Below are positions 1-5,446 of a stretch of 7,276 nt of DNA, piece after piece. The notes beneath the pieces were generated by a model. The model did not search any database and was not told the DNA's origin. It saw only the letters and a list, made by a program, of their open reading frames with translations. How positions within the stretch are numbered: the first letter of the stretch is position 1; each line of letters starts with the position of its first letter. Source of the DNA: Lentzea sp. (GTDB taxonomy: Bacteria > Actinomycetota > Actinomycetes > Mycobacteriales > Pseudonocardiaceae). Both the position numbers and the translations under genes were made by a program. The stretch covers positions 1 to 7,276 of the forward strand of contig JASLAV010000266.1 of assembly GCA_030146905.1 (NCBI GenBank). The letters are read 5' to 3'.

Positions 1-1
1 G

Positions 2-214
2 CCGAAGGGGATTCGGGCGCCCGGCACGCACCTGCCCGGCGTGATCACGGCCGGTACGTTCCACCAGGACGGCGAAAAGGTCTTCTGGGCGGTCCGCGAC
101 GCGCAGAAGGCGGTGGTCGTGGAACTGGCGGACGAGCACTACACCCGTCTGGTCGTCGAGGCCGACGACCCGCGCGCGGTGGTGGCCATGGTCGAACAGG
201 CGACGAGCCGGTGA
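2..214 (+). CDS. PH-like domain protein, C-terminal fragment
   Basis: The window opens inside a plus-strand reading frame that runs 70 codons to a TGA at 212-214; the start lies outside the window. The fragment begins PKGIRAPGTHLPGVITAGTF, continues with short beta-strand-like segments (KVFWAV, AVVVEL, RLVVEA) and ends with the helix-like DDPRAVVAMVEQATSR. Alternating short hydrophobic strands closed by an acidic 'DDP' turn and one helix resemble the end of bacterial PH-like (bPH) domains of small actinobacterial proteins. I base this on pattern recall and cannot name the exact family. Only the tail of the domain is visible, so any N-terminal membrane segments are unknown. The stop codon overlaps the GTG start of the next gene (GTGA, 211-214), which suggests one operon with translational coupling. 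Codon use is typical of the window. Confidence 0.72.
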   Translation, partial: PKGIRAPGTHLPGVITAGTFHQDGEKVFWAVRDAQKAVVVELADEHYTRLVVEADDPRAVVAMVEQATSR

Positions 215-1234
215 TCGTCAAAGCAGCTTCGGCACTCGTGGCGGCGGTCCTCGCCGCGAGCGTCACGCCCACCGCCGTGCTCGCCGCCGGCGGCCACAAC
301 TCCACTTGGCTACCCGCACGCGACGAACAGGTGTCCTTCGTCGTCGAGGGAACGACCACCTACGGGACGCTCCACGTGTCGGCGCGGCGGCGCGGTGAAC
401 GCCTGCCGGCGGCCCTTCTGCTGCCGGGCAGCGGTCCCACCGACCGCGACGGCAACCAGCCGCCGTCGCTCACGCCGAACACCATCCGCGACCTCGCCGG
501 CGCACTGGCCCGTGACCGGGTGGTGACCCTCCGGTTCGACAAGTACGGAACGGGCCGCACAGGACTGGGAGCCTGGGCCGATCGGACTCAGGACATCGAC
601 TACCCGGCCTTCGTCCGCCAGGCCGCGGCAGCCCGAGATCACCTGCAACGCCGTCCTGAGGTGGCACGGGACAGGGTGGCCCTGGCCGGCCACAGCGAAG
701 GCGGCATGACGGCACTGGTCCTCGCCGCGCAAGCACCTCCGCGTCAGCGTGCCGCCGCCCTGATCATGCTGCAGCCCCGGGCGTTGTGGCTGCTGGACGT
801 GCTCGCCATGCAGCTGCACGACCAGAATCAGGCAACTCGTCGACGCCGGAGGACTGACCGAGCGGGAAGGGGAGACGATCGACCGGGCGATCGACGCCGC
901 CGTCGCGGACCTGCGAGGCGGCCGTCCCGTCGACACGACAGCCATGCCGGCACCGCTCGCAGCACTCTTCCAGTCGCTGGCGGGGCCGAACCGCCGGTTC
1001 GTGACGACGGACGACGCGGTCTTCCCGCCCGACGTCGCACGCGGGCTGCCGCGGATGCCCGTGCTCCTGACGTGCGGCGAGCTGGACCCCCAGGTGCCCT
1101 GCCACACGACCGACCAGCTGGCATCCGTCGTGGGCCACCGCGTGGTGCTCCCCGGTGTCGGCCACCCGATGACCACCACCGGCGGGACGCTCTCGCCTGT
1201 CCTGACCCGTGAGCTCAGCGCCCTGCGCTGGTGA
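211..1234 (+). pseudogene. secreted alpha/beta hydrolase, single-base frameshift
   Basis: Two adjacent frames together encode one complete serine hydrolase of about 340 residues. The first frame starts at GTG 211 (GTGA overlap with the upstream stop) and is coherent to about base 825 (205 residues). It has a Sec-type signal peptide (residues 1-25 or 26, ending AVLA-A), the oxyanion-loop motif PGSGPTDRDGN (72-82) and the nucleophile elbow GHSEGG (Ser162). The next frame takes over at 827 with IRQLVDAGGL and carries the acid in CGELDPQVP (Asp292) and the base in GVGHPM (His318), ending at TGA 1232-1234. The whole catalytic triad is therefore present but split by one extra A at 826 or 827. Without correction the first frame runs on to 1212 as an Arg-rich, non-homologous tail lacking Asp and His. 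The protein resembles the COG1073-like esterase/acyl hydrolases; its substrate is unknown. It could be a true pseudogene or a base-calling error. The site is not a long homopolymer and shows no classical slippery sequence. Confidence 0.8.
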
Positions 1235-1255
1235 CCGGTCTGCCCGGCAGACGGG
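1235..1255 (+). terminator. hairpin directly after the hydrolase stop
   Basis: Immediately after the TGA, GTCTGCC (1238-1244) and GGCAGAC (1246-1252) are perfect inverted repeats around one base. The flanking CC and GG also pair across one mismatch. As RNA this gives a GC-rich stem with a small loop. There is no T-tract, so it would be the U-less kind of terminator or mRNA 3' stabiliser often proposed in actinobacteria. Its placement fits the end of the PH-like/hydrolase operon. Confidence 0.4.
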
Positions 1256-1300
1256 AGACGGGAGGCGCGCGAAGCGTGAATTGCGGCAAGAAGTGAAAAG

Positions 1301-1340
1301 CAGAGAAGCAGGCCGAGGCGAATCTCGACCTGCTTCTCTG
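1301..1340 (-). terminator. intrinsic terminator of tRNA-Lys
   Basis: A 12-bp perfect inverted repeat (1301-1312 with 1329-1340) encloses a smaller stem (1314-1317 with 1324-1327). Read on the minus strand it starts 3 nt after the tRNA-Lys discriminator base and is followed by CTTTTCACTTCTT, a broken U-tract. Stem, loop and T-rich tail together make a convincing Rho-independent terminator for the tRNA transcript. Confidence 0.8.
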
Positions 1341-1343
1341 GAG

Positions 1344-1417
1344 TACGCCGCCAGGGACTCGAACCCCGGACCCGCTGATTAAGAGTCAGCTGCTCTAACC
1401 AACTGAGCTAGCGGCGC
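1344..1417 (-). tRNA. tRNA-Lys (anticodon CTT)
   Basis: The minus strand folds as a complete 74-nt cloverleaf. The acceptor stem is GCGCCGC with GCGGCGT (one G-U pair), the D-arm is GCTC-AGTTGGTTA-GAGC, the anticodon stem is GCTGA/TCAGC, and the T-arm is CGGGG-TTCGAGT-CCCTG (one G-U pair). The anticodon loop is CTCTTAA, giving anticodon CTT (plus-strand bases 1381-1383), which reads the lysine codon AAG that dominates in high-GC genomes. The discriminator is A. CCA is not encoded and must be added after transcription. It is a stand-alone gene with its own terminator and a likely promoter. Confidence 0.96.
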
Positions 1418-1456
1418 TTGTTTGTGTGCCGGTTACTTGCCGTTCCGACGGGAAGA

Positions 1457-1487
1457 ACGTTAGCACACGGCCGTCGCGCGCTCCCAA
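1457..1487 (-). promoter_or_regulatory. possible promoter of tRNA-Lys
   Basis: On the minus strand TTGGGA (1487-1482) lies 19 bp upstream of TAACGT (1462-1457), about 40 bp before the tRNA 5' end. The -10 region TGCTAACGTT lines up with TGCTATGCTT before tRNA-His in this window, which gives some support. The matches to SigA consensus are partial and the spacer is long. Confidence 0.4.
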
Positions 1488-1540
1488 TCGGCTGGTCAGC
1501 ACCCGTGCGGGGTGCAAGAGCCACGTAACGATCCGGCCAC

Positions 1541-1563
1541 TTGCGCAACTTCGGGGTACCCCG
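1541..1563. promoter_or_regulatory. two adjacent palindromes upstream of ldt
   Basis: TTGCGCAA (1541-1548) and CGGGGTACCCCG (1552-1563) are perfect 8-bp and 12-bp palindromes separated by 3 nt, about 83-105 bp upstream of the L,D-transpeptidase start. They could form an operator for a dimeric regulator. I found no convincing -10/-35 pair for ldt nearby, so function is inferred only from position and symmetry. Confidence 0.25.
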
Positions 1564-1645
1564 TGTCGTCACCTAATCGGGGGACGCCAAACACCTTCGT
1601 GCAGGCAGTCTCGGGAGTGGTGACAAGCAGATCGGGAGTGCGGCG

Positions 1646-2833
1646 ATGGGGATGTGGGGCAGGCGCGGTCGTGGGGTGGTCACGGCGGGACTCGCTGTGA
1701 TTCTGATCGCAGGCTGTTCGGGGGGCGGTGAAGGGGCGAGCATCGCCTCCGGCGGGGAGTCGAGTGCACCTCCTCCGCCGCCGAAGCCGGTCACCCTGAC
1801 GCTGGCGCTGAACAACGGCGCGGCCGACGTGTCGCCGGGGCTGCCGGTCATCGCCACGGCGGCCGACGGGAAGCTCACCGACGTCAAGCTGACCAACGCC
1901 GAGGGCAAGGTCGTCGAGGGGAAGATGAACCCCGAGTCGACGCAGTGGACCAACTCGGAGCCGCTCGGGTACGCGAAGTCGTACAAGCTCGTCGCCACGG
2001 CGACCGGTGAGGACGGCAAGCCGCAGACCAAGGAGTCGTCCTTCACCACGGTGAAGCCGCGCACGCTCACGTACGTGTCGACGAACCCGCAGGACGGCAC
2101 CACGATCGGTGTCGGGCAGCCGCTGGCCTTCTACTTCGACGAGCCGGTGGCCGACAAGGTCGCGGCCGAGAAGATGCTGGAGATCACCACCGAGCCCAAG
2201 GTCGAGGGCGCCTTCTACTGGTTCAACAAGAAGGAGGTGCACTGGCGTCCCGAGAAGTTCTGGAAGCCGGGCACCAAGATCACCATGCACGTCAAGGTCT
2301 ACGGCAAGCACGTCGGTGACGGCATCTACGGCCAGGAGGACCGCACGATCACGACCACGGTCGGCGACGAGGTCATCCACGAGGCCGACGGGCAGACGCA
2401 CCAGGTGACCACCAAGGTCAACGGCCAGGTCGTGCGGACCATGCCGACCTCGATGGGCAAGCCGGCCGACGCCACGCCCACCGGCACGTACGTGCTGATG
2501 GAGAAGTACAACCACATGATCATGGACTCGACGACGTACGGCCTGGCGCTCGAGAACGGCGGTTACAAGACCCCGGTCGACTGGGCCTACCGCATGTCCA
2601 ACAGCGGCATCTTCTTCCACGGCGCGCCGTGGTCCATCGGCGACCAGGGCCACCGCAACGTGAGCCACGGCTGCCTCAACCTGTCGCCGGAGAACGCCAA
2701 GTGGGTGTTCGACAACAGCAAGCAGGGTGACGTCGTCATCGTCACCAACTCCGGTGGCCCCGCGCTGGAGCCGTGGGACGGCTTCGGCGACTGGCAGGTG
2801 CCGTGGGCGACCTGGGTGCAGGGCAACCGCTGA
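1646..2833 (+). CDS. lipoprotein L,D-transpeptidase (YkuD domain)
   Basis: This 395-residue protein is an L,D-transpeptidase, which makes 3-3 cross-links between peptidoglycan stem peptides outside the cytoplasmic membrane. The N-terminus is a lipoprotein signal: Arg-rich start, hydrophobic stretch 11-22, lipobox IAGC with Cys24 as the lipidated residue. A Gly/Ser and poly-Pro linker (25-48) follows, then two Ig-like domains (about 49-137 and 140-240, Big_10-like), then the YkuD catalytic domain (about 243-367). The active-site motif is intact: HGAPW with His325, and SHGCLN with Ser340, His341 and catalytic Cys343. A Trp-rich C-terminal tail (377-390) completes the fold. The order lipobox, two Ig domains, YkuD and tail matches LdtMt2-type enzymes of Actinobacteria. 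The ATG at 1646 is preceded by GGGAG (1634-1638) at 7 nt; a second ATG lies at codon 3. The gene stands alone and converges on the ABC-F gene. Confidence 0.95.
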   Translation: MGMWGRRGRGVVTAGLAVILIAGCSGGGEGASIASGGESSAPPPPPKPVTLTLALNNGAADVSPGLPVIATAADGKLTDVKLTNAEGKVVEGKMNPESTQWTNSEPLGYAKSYKLVATATGEDGKPQTKESSFTTVKPRTLTYVSTNPQDGTTIGVGQPLAFYFDEPVADKVAAEKMLEITTEPKVEGAFYWFNKKEVHWRPEKFWKPGTKITMHVKVYGKHVGDGIYGQEDRTITTTVGDEVIHEADGQTHQVTTKVNGQVVRTMPTSMGKPADATPTGTYVLMEKYNHMIMDSTTYGLALENGGYKTPVDWAYRMSNSGIFFHGAPWSIGDQGHRNVSHGCLNLSPENAKWVFDNSKQGDVVIVTNSGGPALEPWDGFGDWQVPWATWVQGNR

Positions 2834-2837
2834 CGTC

Positions 2838-4463
2838 CTAGGAGACCGTCACCTGACCGTGTGCCACGGTCAGGTGACGGTTCACCTGCACCGCCTCCAG
2901 CATCCGCCGGTCGTGCGTCACGAGCAGCAACGTGCCGGCGTAGTTCTCCAGCGCCTGCTCCAGCTGTTCGATCGCGGCCAGGTCGAGGTGGTTCGTCGGC
3001 TCGTCCAGCACCAGCAGGTTCACCCCGCGCCCCTGCAGCAACGCCAGCGCCGCCCGCGTCCGCTCGCCCGGTGACAGCGACCCTGCCGGACGCATCACGT
3101 GCGCCGCCCTCAGCCCGAACTTCGCCAGCAACGTCCGCACGTCGGCCGGCGTCATCTCCGGCACGGCCTCCTGGAACGCGTCCACGAGCGGCAGGTCGCC
3201 CAGGAAGAGCCCTCGTGCCTGGTCCACCTCGCCGACCACCACGCCGGAGCCCAGCGTCGCGTAGCCGGAGACCGGCTCGACGCGCCCCAGCAACGCGGCC
3301 AGCAGCGTCGACTTGCCCGCGCCGTTCGCACCGGTGATCGCGACCCGGTCCGCCCAGTCGATCTGCAGGTCCACCGGGCCCAGCCGGAAGTCACCGCGCT
3401 CGACGACGGCCGCCCGCAACGACGCCACGACCGCACCGGAACGCGGTGCCGCGGCGATCTCCATCCGCAGCTCCCACTCCTTGCGGGGCTCCTCGACGAC
3501 GTCCAGGCGTTCGATCATGCGGTCGGTCTGACGTGCCTTCGATGCCTGCTTCTCCGTGGCGTCGGCGCGGAACTTGCGGGCGCTCTTGTCGTTGTCGCCC
3601 GCCTTGCGCCGGGCGTTCTTCACGCCCTTGTCCATCCACGCCCGCTGCATGCGCGCACGGGCCTCCAGCGAGGCCTTCGTGTCGGCGAACTCGTCGTAGT
3701 CGTCACGGGCGTGCTGACGGGCCCGCGCCCGTTCTTCGAGGTACGACTCGTAGCCGCCGCCGTACAGGCGCACGGCTTGCTGGTGCAGGTCGAGCTCCAG
3801 CACGCTCGTCACCGTCCTGGCCAGGAACTCGCGGTCGTGCGACACCAGCACCGTCGCGGCGCGCAGTCCCGTGACGAACTTCTCCAGCCGCTCCAGGCCG
3901 TCGAGATCCAGGTCGTTGGTCGGCTCGTCGAGCAGGAAGACGTCGTAGCGGCTCAGCAGCAACGACGCCATGCCCGCCCGCGCGGCCTGGCCGCCGGACA
4001 GGGAGGGCATCAGCGCGTCCAGGCCCACCGTCAGGCCGATGTCGCCGAGCACCTCCAGCGAGCGCTCCTCCAGGTCGGCACCGCCCAGTGCGAGCCACCG
4101 GTCCAGTGCGTCCGAGTAGCCCTCGTCGTTGCCGGCGGTCAACGCCTCGGTGGCGCGGTCCAGTTCCGCCTGGGCCGCGGCCACACCGGTGCGGCGGGCC
4201 AGGAAGTCGCGCACCGTCTCACCTTCGAGGCGTTCCGGCTCCTGCGACAGGTGCCCCACGTTCGCGGAGGGCGGGTTGAGCGTGACGCGGCCCTGCTCCG
4301 GCGGGATCAGGCCGGCCAGCGTCCGCAGCAGCGTGGACTTGCCCGCGCCGTTGACGCCCACGAGCCCGATGACGTCGCCGGGGGCGACCACCAGGTTCAG
4401 GCCGGAGAACAGGACGCGGTCACCGTGACCGGCGGCGAGGTCCTTGGCGACGAGCGTGGTCAT
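2838..4463 (-). CDS. ABC-F family ATPase (ribosome-acting, possible antibiotic resistance)
   Basis: This 541-residue protein has two ABC ATPase domains and no membrane segment, the ABC-F hallmark; such proteins act at the ribosomal E site and some protect against macrolides, lincosamides or streptogramins. Domain 1 has Walker A GVNGAGKST (36-44), signature LSGGQ (155-159), Walker B with DEPTND (Glu180) and switch SHD (208-210). A charged interdomain linker spans about 240-335, rich in Arg/Lys. Domain 2 has Walker A GANGAGKST (378-386), signature LSPGE (463-467), DEPTNHLD (Glu488) and THD (516-518). The start ATG at 4463 has GGAGAG 5 nt upstream and begins just before the first beta strand. 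An in-frame ATG at 4517 or extension through tRNA-His is implausible. It resembles the Rv1473-like actinobacterial branch more than EttA, but whether it gives resistance cannot be read from sequence. Its last codons form the hairpin at 2845-2881. Confidence 0.93.
   Translation of the reverse strand: MTTLVAKDLAAGHGDRVLFSGLNLVVAPGDVIGLVGVNGAGKSTLLRTLAGLIPPEQGRVTLNPPSANVGHLSQEPERLEGETVRDFLARRTGVAAAQAELDRATEALTAGNDEGYSDALDRWLALGGADLEERSLEVLGDIGLTVGLDALMPSLSGGQAARAGMASLLLSRYDVFLLDEPTNDLDLDGLERLEKFVTGLRAATVLVSHDREFLARTVTSVLELDLHQQAVRLYGGGYESYLEERARARQHARDDYDEFADTKASLEARARMQRAWMDKGVKNARRKAGDNDKSARKFRADATEKQASKARQTDRMIERLDVVEEPRKEWELRMEIAAAPRSGAVVASLRAAVVERGDFRLGPVDLQIDWADRVAITGANGAGKSTLLAALLGRVEPVSGYATLGSGVVVGEVDQARGLFLGDLPLVDAFQEAVPEMTPADVRTLLAKFGLRAAHVMRPAGSLSPGERTRAALALLQGRGVNLLVLDEPTNHLDLAAIEQLEQALENYAGTLLLVTHDRRMLEAVQVNRHLTVAHGQVTVS
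2845..2881. terminator. 17-bp hairpin between convergent ldt and ABC-F genes
   Basis: ACCGTCACCTGACCGTG (2845-2861) and CACGGTCAGGTGACGGT (2865-2881) are a perfect inverted repeat around TGC. It begins 11 nt after the ldt stop codon and lies entirely within the last codons of the convergent ABC-F gene, ending 4 nt before its stop. Neither side has a T-tract. Position and stability suggest a bidirectional terminator or 3'-end barrier shared by both genes, embedded in coding sequence. Confidence 0.65.
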
Positions 4464-4468
4464 GAACA

Positions 4469-4474
4469 CTCTCC
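4469..4474 (-). promoter_or_regulatory. ribosome binding site of the ABC-F gene
   Basis: GGAGAG on the minus strand stands 5 nt before the ATG at 4463. It decides the start, because the open frame continues upstream through the hairpin and the tRNA-His gene. Confidence 0.7.
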
Positions 4475-4582
4475 GGCTGCGCAGAAACGGGGCCCGTGTA
4501 GGCGCGGAGCGCCACATGGCCGGGGGTCCGGGGGCTTGTCCTCGGCGTGGGCCTGGGGGCTCGGCCCTCAGAAAACACGACG

Positions 4583-4625
4583 AAGCCGGATTGCGTTCGC
4601 GCTTTCTGCGAACGCAATCCGGCTT
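4583..4625 (-). terminator. strong hairpin after tRNA-His, before the ABC-F gene
   Basis: An 18-bp perfect inverted repeat (4583-4600 with 4608-4625) has a 7-nt loop. On the minus strand it starts 5 nt after the tRNA-His 3' end and is followed within 6 nt by GTTTTC. The simplest reading is the intrinsic terminator of tRNA-His. It also sits about 120 bp upstream of the same-strand ABC-F start, so readthrough could feed that gene. The 4464-4582 spacer beyond it holds G/C runs and no clear promoter. Confidence 0.8.
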
Positions 4626-4630
4626 ATCAG

Positions 4631-4704
4631 GGTGAGTGACGGGACTTGAACCCGCGACACCTGGGATCACAACCCAGTGCTCTACCGGCTGAGCTACACC
4701 CACC
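4631..4704 (-). tRNA. tRNA-His (anticodon GTG)
   Basis: The minus strand folds as a full cloverleaf. The acceptor is GTGGGTG with CACTCAC (one G-U pair), the D-arm GCTC-AGCCGGTA-GAGC, the anticodon stem CTGGG/CCCAG, and the T-arm GCGGG-TTCAAGT-CCCGT. The loop TTGTGAT gives anticodon GTG (plus-strand 4668-4670), reading histidine CAC/CAU. The histidine identity pair is visible: an extra G at position -1 (base 4704) opposite discriminator C73 (base 4631). CCA is not encoded. The gene lies on the same strand as orn, 64 nt downstream of it, with its own promoter and terminator. Confidence 0.97.
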
Positions 4705-4730
4705 ATCACCGGTCGTTGACCGGCGGGGAA

Positions 4731-4760
4731 AGCATAGCAACGAGAGCTGCCGATGTTGAA
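4731..4760 (-). promoter_or_regulatory. promoter of tRNA-His
   Basis: On the minus strand TTCAAC (4760-4755), an 18-bp spacer and TATGCT (4736-4731) form a SigA-like promoter. Predicted initiation near 4724 leaves a leader of about 20 nt before the tRNA. It occupies the short gap between orn and the tRNA, so the tRNA need not depend on orn transcription. Confidence 0.65.
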
Positions 4761-4768
4761 ATCGGGGG

Positions 4769-5374
4769 TCAGTCGGTCTTCTTCAGCAGGTCAGCGGCCA
4801 CGGCCTGGGCCTGTTCGCTCGTCGGACCCGGCTGCGGCACGAAGGCGGTGCGCCGGTAGTACGCGAGCTCCCTGATCGACTCGACGATGTCCGCGAGCGC
4901 CCGGTGCGCGAGACCCTTGCCCGGCTGCGCGTAGTAGATGCGCGGGTACCAGCGCCGGCACAGCTCCTTGATCGACGACACGTCGACCATCCGGTAGTGC
5001 AGGTGCGCGTCCAGTGCCGGCATGTCGCGGGCGATGAAGCCGCGGTCGGTGGCGATGGAGTTGCCGGCCAGCGGAGCGGTCCGCGGGTCGGGGACCCACT
5101 CCTTGATGTAGGCCAGCACGGCGGCCTCTGCCTCTTCCAGCGTCACGGCGGAGGCGCGCACCTCCTCGGTCAGTCCCGACTTGGCGTGCATCTCCATGAC
5201 GACATCCGGCATCGAGGCGAGCACGTCGTCATCAGCGTGGATCACAATGTCCACGCCGTCGCCGAGCACGTTCAGCTCGGCGTCCGTGACCAGTGCCGCG
5301 ATCTCGATCAGAGCGTCCTTGCCCAAGTCGAGTCCGGTCATCTCGCAGTCGATCCACACCAGACGATCCATCAC
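4769..5374 (-). CDS. orn: oligoribonuclease (3'-5' exoribonuclease, DEDDh)
   Basis: This 201-residue cytoplasmic enzyme degrades very short RNAs (di- to pentanucleotides such as pGpG from c-di-GMP turnover) to mononucleotides. All DEDDh residues are present: Asp9 and Glu11 in [10 protein letters not shown] (Exo I), Asp110 in [11 protein letters not shown] (Exo II), and His157 and Asp162 in HRALADI (Exo III). The family motif [12 protein letters not shown] (133-144) is also intact. Length is normal for actinobacterial Orn, slightly longer than E. coli Orn because of a C-terminal tail after about residue 180. The start is GTG 5374 or the adjacent ATG 5371. There is no Shine-Dalgarno sequence, but TAATGT lies exactly 7 nt upstream of the GTG, pointing to leaderless translation. 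In Streptomyces ornA lies next to adpA; here it is flanked by tRNA-His and a divergent HerA-like gene. Confidence 0.97.
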   Translation of the reverse strand: MMDRLVWIDCEMTGLDLGKDALIEIAALVTDAELNVLGDGVDIVIHADDDVLASMPDVVMEMHAKSGLTEEVRASAVTLEEAEAAVLAYIKEWVPDPRTAPLAGNSIATDRGFIARDMPALDAHLHYRMVDVSSIKELCRRWYPRIYYAQPGKGLAHRALADIVESIRELAYYRRTAFVPQPGPTSEQAQAVAADLLKKTD

Positions 5375-5381
5375 CCCGGGA

Positions 5382-5387
5382 ACATTA
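5382..5387 (-). promoter_or_regulatory. -10 box of orn (leaderless type)
   Basis: TAATGT on the minus strand ends 7 nt before the GTG start of orn. A start site about 7 nt downstream of a -10 box would place the mRNA 5' end at the start codon itself. A TTGACG lies 10 bp upstream, too close to be a standard -35 box. Confidence 0.5.
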
Positions 5388-5432
5388 CTGCGCGGAGCGT
5401 CAACTTCGAGTGGCGGCGTGCGGCAACATGGT

Positions 5433-5438
5433 TACGCT
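5433..5438 (+). promoter_or_regulatory. -10 box of the HerA-like gene (leaderless type)
   Basis: TACGCT (TANNNT) is followed by 8 nt and then ATG 5447. No Shine-Dalgarno sequence is present in the short gap, so transcription probably starts at or next to the ATG. No clear -35 box is visible. Confidence 0.45.
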
Positions 5439-5446
5439 CACCGTGC

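Noticed and set aside
944..1234. Separate 96-residue gene starting at ATG 944
   Set aside because: It is the C-terminal third of the hydrolase after the frameshift. The coherent frame begins upstream at 827 and there is no ribosome binding site for ATG 944.
1496..2668. 390-codon minus-strand open frame
   Set aside because: It is antisense to the L,D-transpeptidase, which has a full active site and lipobox; the composition is a shadow type.
4420..4617. 65-codon frame as a leader peptide for the ABC-F gene
   Set aside because: It starts with TTG inside the terminator stem, has no ribosome binding site and overlaps the ABC-F start in another frame; no stalling motif is recognisable.
3099..4649. 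516-codon plus-strand open frame
   Set aside because: It is antisense to the ABC-F gene and His/Arg/Gln-rich with no domain pattern, as expected of a GC-rich shadow frame.
1301..4704. tRNA genes as attachment sites of an integrated element
   Set aside because: No integrase and no duplicated tRNA 3' segment is seen, and the genes between are of ordinary composition.
4464..4709. N-terminal extension of the ABC-F frame giving a 623-residue protein
   Set aside because: The extension (MVGVAQPVEHWVV...) is a translation of the tRNA-His gene and its terminator hairpin, a common annotation artefact. The ATG at 4463 has a good ribosome binding site and begins at the family's usual N-terminus.
4904..5446. 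Upstream extension of the HerA-like frame giving 683 residues
   Set aside because: It runs antisense through orn, which has all its catalytic residues, and family similarity begins at the ATG 5447.
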